The notes under the pieces were generated by a model that searched no databases, had not been told where the DNA came from, and saw only the letters and a list, made by a program, of their open reading frames with translations. From Aquarana catesbeiana (Eukaryota > Chordata > Amphibia > Anura > Ranidae), in contig NC_133327.1 in assembly GCF_042186555.1 (NCBI RefSeq), positions 49,134,939 through 49,198,938 of the forward strand: a stretch of DNA of 64,000 bases, read 5' to 3'. Made by a program: the position numbers and the translations under genes. This document shows, piece by piece, positions 54,996 to 64,000 of the stretch. Position 1 is the stretch's first letter. Each line of letters opens with the position of its first letter.

Positions 54996-55907
54996 TCATA
55001 CCTTGGGGCTGCGGACTAAAAATTGTCTGAACGCATCGGTCAGATGGCCACCTTCTCCACCGCTCCTTCTTTGACTGACCGAAGCCTCAGCAACACGTTG
55101 TCCAGAAACCGGAGTTTGTAACCTCCCAGTCTCTGGGAACGCGTTGCACAGACCTTTCTGCAAGGCCTCCTGAAGATGTTTCATCCTCTGCTCCCTCTGC
55201 GACGGCAAGATAAGGTCCGCAACCTTACCCTTGTAACGTGGATCAAGGAGGGTTGCCAGCGAGTATTGGTCCTTCTCCTTGATAACACGAATACGAGGAT
55301 CCTTACGCAGGCTTTGCAGGATCAGGGAGGCCATGCAGCATAGGTTTGCTGAGGCATTCGGTCCGGAGTCCTCTGGGTCACTAAGGATGACATGGTCCAC
55401 AGCCACCTCCTCCCAGCCACATACAAGTCCATGTGTTTCTTGGGACTGATCCCTTAAAGACTGCTGCTGATGCTGAGTGCCAGGCTCCACCTCCATACTG
55501 ACACAATCCTCCTCCTCCTCGTCCTCTTCCTGTGTGATCGGCGGGCACGCAGGAACACTGTCTGGATAAAGGGGGCCTTGAGAGCTAAGGAAGTCCTCCT
55601 CTTCCTGCCTCTGTTCTGCCTCAAGTGCCCTGTCCATTATTCAACGCAGCGTGTGCTCCAACAGGTGGACAAGGGGGACAGTGTCACTGATGCATGCACT
55701 GTCACTGCTCACCATCTTCGCGGCCTCCTCAAATGGTGACAGGACAGTGCATGCATCCCTGATCATGGCCCACCGGCATGGGGAAAAAAAACAAAGCCCC
55801 CCTGACCCTGTCCTGGTGACATAGTCGCACAGGTACTCATTGATGGCCCTCTGCTGCATGTGCAGCCACTGCAGTATGGCCAATGTTGAGTTCCACCTGG
55901 TGGGCAT
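54996..55907 (-). pseudogene. hAT transposase insertion-domain segment
   Basis: Starts at PTRWNSTLAILQWL, a hallmark of hAT proteins, and continues through an acidic stretch (about 55510) to YSLATLLDPRYKGKV (about 55240). A single in-frame TGA at 55641-55643 interrupts it. The change is consistent with a CGA-to-TGA transition at a CpG. The frame is lost near 54970, just before the hATC domain. Confidence 0.85.
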
Positions 55908-55934
55908 GTCACAGATTAGGCGGTTCTTGGGCAG

Positions 55935-57372
55935 TTTTATTTTTTTTATTTTTCACGTTTAATGTAATATATTTCCATATTAATAAACTTTTTTAGATTT
56001 TTTTAGGCATTTACAATATATTTTGAATTGCCCAAGTCCTATACATCCAAACATTATACTCTTCTGTGCATGTCCACCTCTGGTGACACTTTGGTGGTTC
56101 TTCCGGCCCCTTTTACTGAGGCCGGGCTCCACCTCCTGTAGTGTGGTGATCCTATCAGCCGCCGTTGATGGCGAACTGAAAACGAGGCTTGGTGGATGAA
56201 GGTTGGAGCGCATTGCCATCGTGACTTTGATATGCGCGTGACGTCATTGCGCTATACGAAAATGAGGCTTGGTACTGAGTGTGGAGCGCGGCGGCGCCAC
56301 TGCGCTCCCACTCATCTAACAGAAGCACTGACAGTGAGGCTTGGTTTCCGGATCAATTAACCGAACCAATGCCAAGCTGTATCCACATTTTTTAATAAAA
56401 ACTGGGACTTGTAATAAATTATAAGTTCCTGTATATACAGTTTCTTTCCGATTATAGTGAAATATAAGCGTATTTATATCATATATCATCATGCCCCCTA
56501 GAACTGGAAATAAAAGTACTTCCGGTTTCGGACACTTCCAGTGGGGGTCATCATTCACTTATATATAGAGCGGTGGGGTGATGGGGTTCCATACCCCAGA
56601 TGATGACTGTTTAGTTGAAACATGTCGGGTGGACCCCTCATGACTACCGCTATACGATATTCAAGCCATTTTTATCTTCTGACAATGTGAGTTTGTTTTT
56701 TATTCTTATATTTTAAATAAATCCAAGTTTAAACGTTATCACGCTATGTGAGTGTTTTTATCCCTCACATGCAACACGAATCATTTGCTTGGCTTATGGT
56801 GTATCCATTGATGAGGAAGCCGTGCTGATTTCTTCCCCCTTTCTGTGTGGTGATGACATCTGACCAGATATAATACCCAGACCTGTTGGTCATCAAGCCC
56901 TTTTGACCTGTATGGCATACGCCATTTCAGGCCACTATTTCTGGTAAGCCTCCGAGATTTCTGGTGATGGTCCCGGCACTGATTTCAATCTTCCGTGCAC
57001 TTCTGGTCTCCCTACGGTCCATCTATCTGCCAGGTTGCCGGGTCTAAACAACCCCTCTGCATGCTCAGGAGACATCTCTTTATCATTGCTTATGCACTAT
57101 TACCACAGACTTTTTGCTTTTGTATTTCACCTATTGAGATATGGACTTTATACATAATACCATTTTTTGATGTTTTTTTCATTTGAATTGGTGATTGTTT
57201 GTAAGTGTTAATACTTTGTTCACTAGTCACACCTATTCACGTGGCACTTTTTGGTTTACACTGAAATGTTTGCTTTGAAGTCATTTAATTTTTAGAATTT
57301 TTTATTATTCTGATACATTCTATTCATCACTTATTTACGGAGCTTATAGCGCCACACTTTTGAATTTTCTAT
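55935..57372. mobile_element. 1438-bp retroelement-like insertion in the transposase gene
   Basis: Bounded by a perfect 13-bp duplication GGTTCTTGGGCAG (55922-55934 and 57373-57385). The left end is T-rich ('ttttattttttttattttt'). The interior has a GC-richer part with 'aggcttggt' repeats (about 56185, 56265 and 56335), 'cttccggtttcgg' (56519) and a hammerhead-like motif (56594-56632). Variable-length long duplications point to target-primed retrotransposition. I infer a Penelope-like or related element. No reverse-transcriptase frame is present. Confidence 0.75.
56594..56632 (+). ncRNA. Candidate hammerhead-like motif
   Basis: Reads 'ccccagatgatgactgttta' then 'gttgaaacatgtcgggtgg'. GATGA and GAAAC are present in the right order and spacing for a minimal hammerhead, but stem II is very short and the leading CU is changed. 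Possibly a decayed ribozyme. Confidence 0.3.
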
Positions 57373-57955
57373 GGTTCTTGGGCAGGTTAAACTCCCTTTG
57401 GAGGTCCGCCAGCCGAGCACTGGCATTATATGACCGGCGGAAATGCACACAGACTTTCCTGGCCTGCCTCAGGACATCCTGTAAGCCCGGGTACCTGCCC
57501 AAGAACCGCTGCACCACCAAGTTAAGGACGTGAGCCAAACAGGGCACATGGGTCATTTGCCCCTGCCGGAGGGCAGAGAGGAGGTTGGTGCCATTGTCGC
57601 AAACCACCATTCCTGCCTTAAGTTGGCGTAGCGTCAACCACCTCTGAACCTGCCCCTGCAGAGCTGACAGAGCCTCTGCCCCAGTGTGTCTCCTGTCCCC
57701 CAAGCACACCAGCTCAAGCACCGCATAGCATCGTTTGGCCTGCGTACTTGCGTAGCCCCTTGAATGCCTACGGAGCACCGCTGGTTCCGAGGACAAATCA
57801 CAGGAAGAGGCCATGGAGGAAGAAGAAGAGGAGGGGGTGGAGGAGAGAGGTGTGTCACAATCATTAGTAGTGGCATTTTGGAGGCGTGGTGGCGGAACAA
57901 CCTCCAACACTACTGCACCTTGTCCTGCATCCTTCCCAGCTGCCAGCAGAGTCAC
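57344..57955 (-). pseudogene. hAT transposase central catalytic segment
   Basis: An open frame covering part of the RNase H-like catalytic core. It includes a Ser-rich insertion (about 57830), GMVVCDNGTNLLSAL with the second catalytic Asp (about 57600) and HVPCLAHVLNLVVQRFL (about 57530). The true sequence ends at 57373; the last seven residues come from the inserted retroelement. Once the insertion and one copy of the 13-bp duplication are ignored, the frame continues without a shift into 55907. Confidence 0.85.
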
Positions 57956-58502
57956 CCAATGCGCGGTGAAACTTAGGTAACGTCCCTATCCATGCCTGCT
58001 GGACCATGAGTCAGCGGTAATATGCACCTTACCGCTGACCGCCCTGTCCAGCGAGGCATGGACATTGCCTTCCCCATGCCGGTAGAGAGCCGGCGTTTGG
58101 GTACCTGCCACTGAGGAACCGCACATTCCACAAACTCACGGAAGGGGGCAGAGTCTACCAACTGAAAAGGCAGCAGTTGAAGTGCTAGCAATTTTGCCAA
58201 GCTAGCATTCAACCGCTGGACATGTGGATGACTGGGAGCGAACTTCTTTCGGCGGTGCAGCAGCTGGGGCAGGGAAATTTGCCTGGTACAATCTGACGTT
58301 GGTGTACCGAAAGCAGATTGCCCACAAGTACTTGGCTGTGACACACCTAATTCTACATCTTCATTCCTCTCAATGCAGGTCTCAGAGAGGACTGAAGGTA
58401 TAGTGGGGTTGGAGATCTCAGCTGATGAGGGGCAAGGAGAGGTCCTCTTTGTTCTTTGGTGTGGGTCTTTTAGATACACTTGCCAACGAACTGCATGGCA
58501 GG

Positions 58503-58724
58503 TCAACATATGGTCAAGCATGTGGTGCCCAAGGAGATGTTTTGGCCACGCGAGATACATATGTTGCAAATAGCAGCAGTGCGATCTGATGCACTCGTCT
58601 CAAAAAAGGCCCACACCAAAGAACTTTTTGTATAACGCGCAGAGACTGCAGCGCCCTGCACATGCGGAGCTTTGGGGTGTGATGCAGTCAGTGTGCTGCC
58701 CTTAGGCTGGCCCCTGGAGGGCAT
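58503..58724 (-). pseudogene. BED-type zinc finger segment of the hAT transposase
   Basis: Residues read SSLVWAFFE...AAICNICISRG, the aromatic VW-FF start and CxxC pair of a BED finger. The closing His residues follow in another frame (LTCHAVRW, about 58500), so a frameshift splits the finger near 58515. BED fingers bind the terminal repeats of their own hAT element. Just upstream (58740-58830) an acidic stretch with DDEVTDSTWVPD precedes the finger and is separated from it by a stop near 58730. Confidence 0.82.
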
Positions 58725-59372
58725 CCTGCCTCATTGGTGATGTGCCTCCTCCTCCTCCTCCCTCCTATCAGGCACCCACGTTGAGTCAGTGACCTCATCA
58801 TCCCCTCCCTCCTCATCACTGGAGCAAACCTGGCAGTATGCTGCAGCAGGGGGAGCATGACTGCCAGATTGCTGTCCTTTCCTGGGCACCCCCTCTATCC
58901 GTGCTTACGTTACTGCCTTGATCTAGCTTAGTATCATCATCAGAGCCTTCCAAACGCTGGGAATCCTCCTGGAGCATGTACCCAACACTGTGGACAAACA
59001 GTTCGAGGGACTCCTCAGGAGGACATGCTGGGGCTAGGGAAGGAGTCACTGATGAAATTGAGCCGAGGGAAGAGGCCGCTGCTTTGCCAGACAAAGTACC
59101 CTGAGCATGGGTAAGAGGATGAGGAGGATGAGGACGGCTTGGTCATCCACTCGACCAAGGCTTCCGCATGTTGCGCCTCAACACGGCCAGCTGCCAAAAA
59201 AAAGGCCAAGCGTGTCCCATGGCCACGTGCTGATGAGGATACACCGTCGTCATGACCAGCACTGTTGCCTATAGACACAGAGCCAGCTTGCCCTCTTTTA
59301 TTGGCTTGTGACTGTCTGCCTCTCCTTGTTGGCCTTCCAGACATACTAATGGCCTATAGCTGCACTAAGCTT

Positions 59373-59374
<2 letters not shown>

Positions 59375-59413
<39 letters not shown>
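59375..59413. repeat. (TA)n microsatellite
   Basis: About 19 TA units immediately upstream (on the minus strand) of the transposase start codon. Confidence 0.97.
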
Positions 59414-59414
<1 letters not shown>

Positions 59415-59454
59415 TGATACTGCAGCTAGCAAAATCAACTGCCTGCCTGTAGTA

Positions 59455-59950
59455 TGAGAACACCACCAACCTTCTACAGGTAGCTTTAGCTGAACACTGT
59501 GCAGAGCTCACAAAGAAATAACTTGTAGCTTATTTAGCTGCCTGCAGTAGTGATAGGATCAGGAAAACACCACCAACCTTCTACAGGTAGCTTTAGCTGA
59601 ACACTGTGCAGAGCTCGCACTACACTAACTTGTAGCTTTTTTAGCTGCCTGCAGTAGTAATAGGATCAGGAAAACACCACCAACCTTCTACAGGTAGCTT
59701 TAGCTGAACACTGTGCAGAGCTCGTACTACAATAACTTGTAGCTTATTTAGCTGCCTGCGGTAGTGATAGCATCAGGAAAACACCACCAACCTTCTACAG
59801 GTAGCTTTAGGTGAACACTGTGCAGAGCTCGCCAAAAAATAACTTGTAGCTTATTTAGCTGCCTGCGGTAGTGATAGAATCAGGAAAACACCACCAACCT
59901 TCTACAGGTAGCTTTAGGTGAACACTGTGCAGAGCTCGCAAAAAAATAAC
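59455..59950. repeat. 107-bp tandem repeat, 5 copies
   Basis: 'accaccaaccttctacaggt' recurs at a regular 107-bp step (about 59463, 59570, 59677, 59784 and 59891). Each unit ends with 'agctttagctgaacactgtg' and 'cagagctcgc', the sequence from which the 45-bp array to the right is built. The 107-bp unit therefore looks like the parent of the shorter one. Confidence 0.9.
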
Positions 59951-62370
59951 TTGTAGGTTTAGCTGAACACTGTGGGGAGGACGCATCACAGTAACTTGTA
60001 GCTTTAGCTGAACACTGTGCAGAGGTCGCACTACACTAACTTGTAGTTTTAGCTGAACACTGTGAGGAGGACGCACTACACTAACTTATAGCTTTAGCTG
60101 AACACTGTGCAGAGGTCGTACTACACTAACTTGTAGTTTTAGCTGAACACTGTGAGGAGGACGCACTACACTAACTTGTAGCTTTAGCTGAACATTGTGC
60201 AGAGGTCGCACTACACTAACTTGTAGTTTTCGCCTGAACACTGTGAGGAGGACACACCACACCAATTTGTAGCTTTAGCTGAACACTGTGAGGAGGACGC
60301 ACCACCCTAACTTGTAGCTTTAGCTGAACACTGTGCAGAGGTCACACTAAACTAACTTGTAGCTTTAGCTGAACACTGTGCAGAGGTCTCACTACACTAA
60401 CTTGTAGTTTTAGCTGAACACTGTGAGGAGGACGCACTACACTAACTTGTAGCTTTAGCTGAACACTGTGCAGAGGTCGCACTACACTAACTTGTAGTTT
60501 TCGCTGAACACTGTGAGGAGGACACACTACGCCAACTTGTAGCTTTAGTTGAACACTGTGAGGAGGACGCACTACCCTAACTTGTAGCTTTAGCTGAACA
60601 CTGTGCAGAGGTCACACTAAACTAACTTGTAGCTTTAGCTGAACACTGTGGGGAGGTCACACTAAACTAACTTGTAGCTTTAGCTGAACACTGTGCAGAG
60701 GTCTCACTACACTAACTTGTAGTTTTAGCTGAACACTGTGAGGAGGACGCACTACACTAACTTGTAGCTTTAGCTGAACACTGTGCAGAGGTCGCACTAC
60801 ACTAACTTGTAGTTTTCGCTGAACACTGTGAGGAGGACACACTACGCCAACTTGTAGCTTTAGTTGAACACTGTGAGGAGGACGCACTACCCTAACTTGT
60901 AGCTTTAGCTGAACACTGTGCAGAGGTCACACTAAACTAACTTGTAGCTTTAGCTGAACACTGTGGGGAGGACGCACTACACTAACTTGTAGCTTTAGCT
61001 GAACACTGTGCAGAGGTCTCACTACACTAACTTGTAGTTTTAGCTGAACACTGTGAGGAGGACGCACTACACTAACTTATAGCTTTAGCTGAACACTGTG
61101 AAGAGGTCGCACTACACTAACTTGTAGTTTTAGCTGAACACTGTGAGGAGGACGCACTACACTAACTTGTAGCTTTAGCTGAACACTGTGCAGAGGTCTC
61201 ACTACACTAACTTGTAGTTTTAGCTGAACACTGTGAGGAGGACGCACTACACTAACTTATAGCTTTAGCTGAACACTGTGAAGAGGTCGCACTACACTAA
61301 CTTGTAGTTTTAGCTGAACACTGTGAGGAGGACGCACTACACTAACTTGTAGCTTTAGCTGAACACTGTGCAGAGGTCGCACTACACTAACTTGTAGTTT
61401 TCGCTGAACACTGTGAGGAGGACACACCACACCAACTTGTAGCTTTAGCTGAACACTGTGAGGAGGACGCACCACCCTAACTTGTAGCTTTAGCTAAACA
61501 CTGTGCAGAGGTCACACTAAACTAACTTGTAGCTTTAGCTGAACACTGTGAGGAGGACGCACTACACTAACTTGTAGCTTTAGCTGAACACTGTGCAGAG
61601 GTCTCACTACACTAACTTGTAGCTTTAGCTGAACACTGTGAGGAGGACGCACTACACTAACTTGTAGCTTTAGCTGAACACTGTGCAGAGGTCGCTCTAC
61701 ACTAACTTGTAGTTTTCGCTGAACACTGTGAGGAGGACACACTACACCAACTTGTAGCTTTAGCTGAACACTGTGAGGAGGATGCACTACCCTAACTTGT
61801 AGCTTTAGCTGAACACTGTACAGAGGTCACACTAAACTAACTTGTAGCTTTAGCTGAACACTGTGAGGAGGACGCACTACACTAACTTGTAGCTTTAGCT
61901 GAACACTGTGCAGAGGTCTCACTATACTAACTTGTAGTTTTAGCTGAACACTGTGAGGAGGACGCACTACACTAACTTGTAGTTTTAGCTGAACACTGTG
62001 CAGAGGTCGCACTACACTAACTTGTAGTTTTAGCTGAACACTGTGAGGAGGATGCACTACACTAACCTGTAGCTTTAGCTGAACGCTGTGCAGAGGTCTC
62101 ACTACACTAACTTGTAGTTTTAGCTGAACACTGTGAGGAGGACACACTACACTAACTTGTAGCTTTAGCTGAACACTGTTCAGAGGTCGCACTACACTAA
62201 CTTGTAGTTTTAGCTGAACACTGTGAGGAGAACGCACTACCCTAACTTGTAGCTTTAGCTGAACACTGTGCACTACACTAACTTGTAGTTTTAGCTGAAC
62301 ACTGTGCAGAGGTCACACTAAACTAACTTGCAGCTTTAACTGAACACTGTGAGGAGGACGCACTACACTA
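59950..62370. repeat. 45-bp minisatellite, over 50 copies
   Basis: The unit is 'cttgtagctttagctgaaca' plus 'ctgtgcagaggtcgcactacactaa' (25 bp). Units alternate between a 'gcagaggtc' and a 'gaggaggac' type. Blocks are themselves duplicated: the 60342-60572 stretch recurs at 60657-60887. As 45 is a multiple of three, the minus strand stays open over long stretches (e.g. 61827-62273) with a repeating 15-residue HSVQLKLQ-type pattern. I do not consider it a gene. Confidence 0.95.
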
Positions 62371-62521
62371 ACTGTAAATAGTCTAGCTGCCTGACTGTGG
62401 TACTAAAAGGATCAAAAGAACACCAGCAATTTCCTTCAGGTAGCTGTAAATACTGTAACAAGACAAGCCTGCCTGTCAGTAGGAAGATAACAGGTACCGA
62501 TCTAGCTAAAATGAATACAGT

Positions 62522-62575
62522 GTATATATATATATATATATGCAACACCTGGGATGCATATATATATATATATAC
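62522..62575. repeat. TA-rich hairpin near the right end of the hAT element
   Basis: Two TA tracts flank 'tgcaacacctgggatgca', so the whole 54 bases fold into a stem of mostly A-T pairs with a GC-containing loop. Confidence 0.8.
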
Positions 62576-62750
62576 ACAATCATCAGCCAGCAATGCACTG
62601 CGATGCCGCAGTGAATTATGGGCCGTGACGCGCCACACGAATTTGGCGCAAACAGCCCATATCGTTCGCAATTCATCAAACGATCGAACAGCCGATGTTC
62701 GAGTCGAACATGCGTTCGACTCAAACATGAAGCTCATCCCTACCCACCAT

Positions 62751-63219
62751 AGCAAGCATTTATTCAAGCACCATGGTTATGACTATGACCCTTTCTACTG
62801 CAATGCTTTATTACGAGATCTGCCCAGTTATGGACTCTGGTCAAGTCACCCACTTTGTGCGTATATCAGACTAAGCAATACATTGGATATTCACCATCAT
62901 ACACAATGCCCATTTTCTTCTCCAAGGTCACAGAGCACCCACAGTCTCACCCCTCAGAGATGTTGCCTATAAATAAGCATAGGCATGCATCCCAACAATG
63001 CCGAATTTTCAGTTCAGTGCCACTGTCCCATGTACAGGGGTTGAGCAAACTCTTTGCCCATGTACATTGTGCCCAGAGTGCAATCATGTGCAAATTATCA
63101 TGTGATTCACATATTAATATAATTGTTGTGTAATTTGTATATATATTATCTGATGGCAGGGTTTGCATATGAGTGAGCTATAGTGGTTGTTTCATATGTA
63201 AATCCCACCTCTGGTTCAT
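62751..63219. other. Non-coding flank of the giant hAT element
   Basis: The sequence to the right of the hAT insertion, continuing the host locus left of 52930. Several 60-90 codon frames overlap on both strands and have no domain. Confidence 0.3.
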
Positions 63220-63960
63220 TCATGTGCTAAGCAGTGGGAGGCTACTTCTCCTCCTTTCACATCCACACCTGAGGAGAAGGAAACTGGTGCGCTAGTCTAA
63301 AGGGGGGAAGGGGCCTGTACTGTGGGTTGGGCTGGGCTTTTACTGAGAAGTTACTAAGAGAGCTGTCTGTACCAGGGGGGTCTATAATGAAGGGGCAGAG
63401 CTGGGAGGGGGGAGTTTGTTTGGGAGGGAGGGTCTGTTCTGAAGGTATGAGCTAACAGCCCTCCTCTTAGTCTGTACTGGAGGAACAGGAAGGGGGTCTG
63501 TACTGAGGGGGTGGGCTTGAAGGGAGGTCTGTACTGGAGGATTCTGTACTCAGAGGGCAGGCTAGAAGGGGGGGGTCTTTACTGAGAGGAAGGGCTGGGA
63601 GGACAGTGTCTGTACTGGAGATGTGTGTACTGAGAGGATGAGCTGGGAGGGAGGTCTGTACTGGAAGGTTCTGTACTGAGAGGATGGGCTGGGAGGGAGA
63701 TTTGTACTGGAAGGTTCTGTACTGAGAGGATGGGCTGGGAGGGAGGTCTGTACTGGAAGGTTCTGTACTGAGAGGATGGGCTGGGAGGGAGGTCTGTACT
63801 GGAAGGTTCTGTACTGAGAGGATGGGCTGGGAGGGAGGTCTGTACTGGAAGGTTCCGTACTGAGAGGATGGGCTGGGAGGGAGTTCTGTACTGGAAGGTT
63901 CTGTACTAAGAGTATGGGCTAGGAGGGAGATCTATGCTGTAGGGATCTGTACTGAGAGGG
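63220..63960. repeat. 46-bp minisatellite, purine-rich
   Basis: From about 63630 the unit 'gagaggatgggctgggaggg' plus 'aggtctgtactggaaggttctgtact' (26 bp) repeats every 46 bp (about 63630, 63678, 63724, 63770, 63816 and 63862). From 63290 to 63630 older, irregular copies with 'ggtctgtactg' words are seen. The G-rich strand is the plus strand. Confidence 0.9.
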
Positions 63961-64000
63961 TGGTATTCCTGGTGAATGTGCTTGACAACACACAGAACTT

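Larger units (their letters stand above)
54604..59344 (-). pseudogene. hAT transposase with BED finger, broken
   Basis: A hAT-superfamily transposase, which would bind the element ends and excise and reinsert it with 8-bp duplications. In order on the minus strand: start MSGRPTRRGRQSQ (59344), Ser/Asp/Glu-rich N-terminus, BED zinc finger (58503-58724), PFQLVDSAPFREF patch (about 58165), ITADSW first-Asp region (about 58020), VCDNGTN with second Asp (about 57600) and C-LAH-LNLV, PTRWNST (about 55895), LATLLDPRYK (about 55240) and hATC dimerisation domain (54604-54927). Breaks: frameshifts near 59105, 58515, 58050 and 54970, a TAG near 57990, a TGA at 55641-55643 and the 55935-57372 insertion. 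Inactive. Confidence 0.92.
52938..62742. mobile_element. Giant hAT element with transposase, TAGGGATGRGC family
   Basis: Left end 'tagggatgagccgaacac' and right end 'gaagctcatcccta' are flanked by a perfect 8-bp duplication CCCACCAT (52930-52937 and 62743-62750). Length 9805 bp, far above the usual 2.5-5 kb of hAT elements. In order: shared left subterminal region (to about 53500), a 120-140-bp tandem repeat (53985-54530), a minus-strand hAT transposase pseudogene (54604-59344) with a 1438-bp insertion, a TA tract, a 107-bp tandem array, a 45-bp array of nearly 2.4 kb, and the right end with a TA-rich hairpin. The 13756, 36012 and 46100 copies share its ends. Confidence 0.93.

Noticed and set aside
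61827..62273. 148-codon repetitive minus-strand frame as a protein gene
   Set aside because: It is a consequence of a 45-bp unit without stop codons on that strand. Frames begin and end arbitrarily within the array.
59950..62370. CRISPR-like array
   Set aside because: Units are contiguous with no unique spacers, and the context is a eukaryotic transposon.

Overview
The window looks like intergenic DNA from a vertebrate with a large, transposon-rich genome, most likely an anuran amphibian (a ranid-type frog). This rests on repeat content: fish/frog Tc1 elements with TIRs reading 'gatactgtat' or 'ccaaaaatattgggac', TTAA-flanked elements beginning CCACTTGCCGAC, palindromic MITEs beginning GGGGGTTATTTACGAAAGG, L1-like and CR1/L2-like LINE ends, and retroelement remnants with 'GAAACGCGT' hammerhead-like motifs. 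I found no exon of a host protein-coding gene. Nearly every open frame is a transposase or reverse-transcriptase fragment, lies inside a tandem array, or is a chance frame.

Layout. 0-5 kb: small tandem repeats, one MITE, AT-rich low-copy DNA and an LTR-like repeat. 5-12 kb: MITEs of several families and piggyBac-like TTAA elements. 12.6-13.6 kb: a 5'-truncated L1-like insertion with a 15-bp duplication. 13.8-16 kb: a hAT-type element (8-bp duplication CTGATCCC) that swallowed a TTAA element, which itself holds a TA-flanked MITE. 16-20.7 kb: low-copy DNA. 20.7-23.2 kb: a second hAT-type element (CTGGGTCT) filled by a 1.9-kb minisatellite. 25-27 kb: hammerhead-like retroelement remnant and a LINE C-terminus split by a TTAA element. 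29.9-31.5 kb and 42.2-43.7 kb: two dead copies of one Tc1 family. 32-34 kb: a scrambled gypsy-type polyprotein. 34-35 kb: a palindromic Tc1 chimera. 36.0-38.3 kb and 46.1-48.5 kb: two foldback hAT elements. 50.2-51.0 kb: a solo LTR inside an old hAT-like element. 52.9-62.7 kb: a 9.8-kb hAT element with a BED-finger hAT transposase pseudogene. 63.2-64 kb: a minisatellite.

How the parts relate. The main finding is one hAT family represented by a long transposase-bearing member (52938-62742) and three non-autonomous relatives (13756-15956, 36012-38277, 46100-48520). They share the TAGGGATGRGCYGAAC-type terminus, and each copy is bounded by its own exact 8-bp target duplication. The two 2.3-2.4-kb relatives are foldbacks: the left subterminal region is repeated in inverted orientation, while the outermost ~100 bp of each end stay distinct. 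The transposase of the long copy is broken by frameshifts, two premature stops and a 1438-bp insertion with a 13-bp duplication, so it is not active now.

Low-copy AT-rich blocks (about 2.6-3.1, 16.9-17.1, 40.7-41.0 and 52.2-52.6 kb) are rich in homeodomain-like TAAT motifs and are the best candidates for host regulatory DNA. All family names come from reading motifs and termini by eye; no database search was run.
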